Source of the DNA: an uncultured Rhodospirillaceae bacterium
GTDB taxonomy: Bacteria; Pseudomonadota; Alphaproteobacteria; RF32; CAG-239
Direction: 5' to 3'
Assembly: GCA_900313185.1 (NCBI GenBank)
Contig: OMQI01000072.1
Coordinates: 1-25,192, forward strand
Length of the DNA: 25,192 nt
Part shown: positions 22,744 through 25,192 of the stretch, in pieces
Numbering within the stretch: position 1 is the stretch's first letter
Layout of the letters: every line of letters starts with the position of its first letter
Translations under genes and position numbers: made by a program
Notes under the pieces: generated by a model
The model's input: the letters and a program-made list of their open reading frames with translations, nothing else
Databases searched by the model: none
What the model was told of the DNA's origin: nothing

Positions 22744-25002
22744 ATGCCACAACAAATAAACATATATGTTTCTCAAATGACACCGAAACAAAAGAAAGAA
22801 TTATTAGGCATTTATCAGGATTATTTGTATTTTGTTAAAGGTCTGGAAATGACCTTGAAAAATAATGATTATGACTATTTGTCATATATGTTTATCAACA
22901 GACATCAGTGGGAAAGCTTAGATGAACACAGTATTCCGTGGCAGTTCAAATATACGGAATTTTATGAAGCAAATGAATATAAAAAATTTGTTCAAGGTGA
23001 TGAAAATACTCCGAGTGTATACACATATATTTCTTTGTTGCATACCAAAGAGGAAAATGATGTTGCATTGCCTCAGGTAAGATATCATTCGGAAAATTAT
23101 AATGTCACCAGCATAGATTTTGATTTGCCGTGTTTGGTGGAGCGTTACAATATAGCCTATGTTCCGGAGCAAAAAATGAAAGATGCGGTTATTCTGATAG
23201 ACGGCAGATTTAAAGTTAGGTATACCGGAGATAAATATAAAGATACTAAGGTTTCAGATGCTTTTAATGATTCTGATATGAATGCGGAATTTAGAGCGTT
23301 GCTCAATATTGTTGATTATTTTGATCATCATCGTGCGCAATGGGAAGGCATATATGATGAAAAAGTAATGAAAGCAAAAATGGCTAAAGTATTACGTAAA
23401 ATAATTTCCACAGAAACTTTATCCGGATTTGAAAATAAAATTTTGGATTTAATTGGAGCTTACAGTAATAAAACTCAGGAAATATTGCGTGGTTTCTTCC
23501 CTAAAAAAACAACCGGAGATGCTTGGAAAGAGGCAGAAAAAGAACATTTGATAAGTTCAGCAGAAACGATGCAACAGTATATGAATATTCGCCATTTGAT
23601 GCGTCATCAGTGGGACAGTTTGGACGGAATGGGAAGATTCACGGCCAGAACCGATAAAAAGCATAACGAGATTCGTCACGAATATAAGCTGTCTTATAAT
23701 TTGTTTTTTGATAAGACAATGTCGGAACGGATAAAGGAATATCAAGCTGCATCATTGCAAATGCAAACCTTTTTAAAGTTAATATATCCTAATTTTTTGG
23801 TACGTGAAAACGGAGAAAGTAATTCTAAGTTTGTGCAGCGTTTGAAGGATTGGCAAAAAGAAAATCCCGATACAGTTCCGATGATTTGTACCAATTATCC
23901 GTTGGCTTCCGATAAACATAAGTCTTTGATAGGTAATATAGGAAAAGTTTTGCCGCAAACGCAAATTTTAGATAATTTAGAAGAAAAGAATCTGAAAAGT
24001 TTTGAAGAAAAAGAAAATATGTATTTTCTTCGCAGTTGGTATTTGGGTTTATATAATCATATTGAAACAGATATGATGACTTACTGTTTCAGCCGTGGTT
24101 TAGATTGTAATCGCAATGAAACTTGGGATTATTTCAAGAAAAATGTTCTTTCAAAACAACAGTATGATGTTTGGTGCGGATATCGTAAGTTACGCAACAA
24201 TTTGAGTCATAATCATTTGAGTAAAGAGTTAGCAGAAGAGCTTGTTAAGACCGCTAAAGGTAGTTTAAGTAAAGATGTCTACGAGTTGAGTGAGTATATT
24301 CGCATAAATACTCCGGTTTTCACCAAACAAGCCGACGGAGCGTTTTTGGCCGTGCATAATGACGGATTGCAAGTACGAATGGATTGTGAAAACCAACGAG
24401 TACTCAGTCGCAGAGATAAAGAAGGTAATGATTTATCGGCAAATAATAGTGAAGAAAAGAAAAAGAGTTCATCATCGACGGTAAAATTGCATTGGTGGGA
24501 AAAAGAAGTTGTAGATTGTCGTTTGGCTGACGGAATTTATATTGATTTAAAAATGCAAAAGGTGTGTTTTCCTGATGGCTCTCGAATTTGCTTTGATCGG
24601 GAAGAATATAATTTTTTCCGTATGGGCGACAATAAAATGTTTACGGATAAAACTTTTGAAGTTACTAAGTTTTTTGATAAGGGAAGATATAGAGAACTCA
24701 GTCGAAATGAAAATTTTGTTGCGGCAAAAGGTCACAGAATACGCACCGATAATAAGGGTAGAGTGGTTGAGGATATTATAACATTGGCAAATTCGCAGAA
24801 GTTGAATATTAAATTCAACTATGGGCCGGATGGAGCAATTGTCAGTTTTCCGGACGGAACCAAGCTGAATGCTTCAAAAGGAAAATTTAAAGTTTCTCAC
24901 AACGGTATAGAGTTAAATTATGTGAATCGCCATTTGTTTATGAATAGTTACGGTTCGGATATTATTACCGCATCATTGCAAAAATCTCATTTTGAACGTT
25001 AA
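22744..25002 (+). CDS. Large protein of unknown function with two HEPN-type R-x4-H motifs (752 aa)
   Basis: No family is recognised with certainty. Two R-x4-H motifs are present: RHLMRH (R283, H288) and RNNLSH (R484, H489). The second, in the helical stretch YDVWCGYRKLRNNLSHNHLS (474-493), looks like the RNase motif of HEPN domains, including the R-N pair and trailing His-Asn common in Cas13-type and Abi-type HEPNs. Segments 53-60 (RHQWESLD) and 287-294 (RHQWDSLD) show an internal repeat; the first copy lacks the motif Arg (M49). The C-terminal third is beta-rich with 'FPDGS/T' turns at 609-613 and 702-706. A Ser/Lys linker lies at about 565-580. No signal peptide or membrane segment is seen. 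It is a single gene with its own strong promoter. No CRISPR repeats lie in the window, so it may be an RNA-cutting defence or stress protein, or the motifs may be chance. Confidence 0.6.
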   Translation: MPQQINIYVSQMTPKQKKELLGIYQDYLYFVKGLEMTLKNNDYDYLSYMFINRHQWESLDEHSIPWQFKYTEFYEANEYKKFVQGDENTPSVYTYISLLHTKEENDVALPQVRYHSENYNVTSIDFDLPCLVERYNIAYVPEQKMKDAVILIDGRFKVRYTGDKYKDTKVSDAFNDSDMNAEFRALLNIVDYFDHHRAQWEGIYDEKVMKAKMAKVLRKIISTETLSGFENKILDLIGAYSNKTQEILRGFFPKKTTGDAWKEAEKEHLISSAETMQQYMNIRHLMRHQWDSLDGMGRFTARTDKKHNEIRHEYKLSYNLFFDKTMSERIKEYQAASLQMQTFLKLIYPNFLVRENGESNSKFVQRLKDWQKENPDTVPMICTNYPLASDKHKSLIGNIGKVLPQTQILDNLEEKNLKSFEEKENMYFLRSWYLGLYNHIETDMMTYCFSRGLDCNRNETWDYFKKNVLSKQQYDVWCGYRKLRNNLSHNHLSKELAEELVKTAKGSLSKDVYELSEYIRINTPVFTKQADGAFLAVHNDGLQVRMDCENQRVLSRRDKEGNDLSANNSEEKKKSSSSTVKLHWWEKEVVDCRLADGIYIDLKMQKVCFPDGSRICFDREEYNFFRMGDNKMFTDKTFEVTKFFDKGRYRELSRNENFVAAKGHRIRTDNKGRVVEDIITLANSQKLNIKFNYGPDGAIVSFPDGTKLNASKGKFKVSHNGIELNYVNRHLFMNSYGSDIITASLQKSHFER

Positions 25003-25072
25003 AAAAACGCTTGACATTTATTCCAGAGTGTGTCAAAAAGCTTTTGTATTTGCTGATGCTGTCTGTTTATGT

Positions 25073-25101
25073 TTGATATATGTCTCGCAACGGCATAAAA
25101 C
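25073..25101 (+). promoter_or_regulatory. Possible promoter of the tRNA-Ser gene
   Basis: TTGATA (25073-25078) and TAAAAC (25096-25101) are 17 bases apart and end 19 bases before the tRNA. The -10 match is weak. Confidence 0.35.
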
Positions 25102-25120
25102 GAGGAAACAGTGTTAGTAT

Positions 25121-25192
25121 GGAAAGGTGGCAGAGTGGTTTAATGCAGCGGTCTTGAAAACCGTCGAGGGAGCGATCCCTCCCAGAGTTCGA
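25121..25192 (+). tRNA. tRNA-Ser (anticodon UGA), cut by the window end
   Basis: The sequence begins with acceptor strand GGAAAGG, then a D arm (GCAGAGTGGTTTAATGC), an anticodon stem GCGGT/ACCGT with loop CTTGAAA (anticodon TGA at 25155-25157), and a long variable arm (GAGGG ... CCCTC) typical of class II tRNA-Ser. The T arm starts (AGAGTTCGA) and is cut at 25192. It reads UCN serine codons, mainly UCA. Confidence 0.92.

Noticed and set aside
25011..25036. TTGACA/TGTCAA inverted repeat after the HEPN-motif gene as terminator or promoter
   Set aside because: The stem is only 6 bp with a 14-base loop and no T tract right after it, and no -10 element lies at the correct distance from TTGACA.
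22744..25192. CRISPR array beside the HEPN-motif protein
   Set aside because: No regularly spaced direct repeats were seen on either side. The upstream gene is a cyclophilin and the downstream gene a tRNA, so a Cas13 call is not supported here.

Overview
The window is AT-rich DNA from a Gram-negative bacterium, most likely an alphaproteobacterium. The evidence is a lipid A/LPS gene set (MsbA, PagP and KdsA homologues), lipoproteins with clear lipoboxes, RecO and ParC proteins with alphaproteobacterial-style C-termini, and a recO-parC neighbourhood. An uncultured, possibly gut-associated lineage is my guess from gene content and composition; the sequence does not prove it.

Region 1 (1 to about 9143) is part of a tailed-phage (podovirus-like) structural module, all on the + strand. 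In order it holds a possible 3' end of an upstream gene, a 75-aa protein, a scaffold-like protein, the major capsid protein, a 204-aa virion-associated protein, an SU10-type head-tail adaptor, a large tail/nozzle-like protein, a GNAT acetyltransferase and a small virion-type protein. Accessory cassettes follow. Two ORFs share an almost identical 5' end (a Gly-rich protein and a Tlde1/L,D-transpeptidase-fold enzyme). They are interleaved with a DUF805-like membrane protein, a second small membrane protein and the decayed 3' end of a second DUF805 gene. Six terminator-like hairpins punctuate this region, several of them only 30-60 bases before the next start codon. No integrase, attachment site, terminase or complete portal gene lies in the window.

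Region 2 (about 9180 to 14590) is chromosomal. It holds an MsbA-like ABC exporter, a convergent proline iminopeptidase, a secreted YwqK/MORN-like protein, a Lcl/DUF1566-like protein, a 170-aa orphan with visibly different codon use, and a DUF192 lipoprotein on the minus strand.

Region 3 (14728 to 22045) reads as one seven-gene operon with gaps of 1-25 bases: OmpA-like lipoprotein, recJ, DUF502 membrane protein, pagP, kdsA, recO, parC, closed by a strong bidirectional terminator. It combines DNA repair and chromosome topology with outer-membrane lipid A and Kdo functions.

Region 4 (22060 to 25192) holds a periplasmic cyclophilin on the minus strand and then a 752-aa protein behind its own near-consensus promoter. 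That protein carries two HEPN-type R-x4-H motifs (R283/H288 and R484/H489), an internal repeat and a beta-rich C-terminus. A tRNA-Ser(UGA), cut by the window end, follows. The 752-aa protein and the duplicated phage cassette block are the best candidates for undescribed biology.
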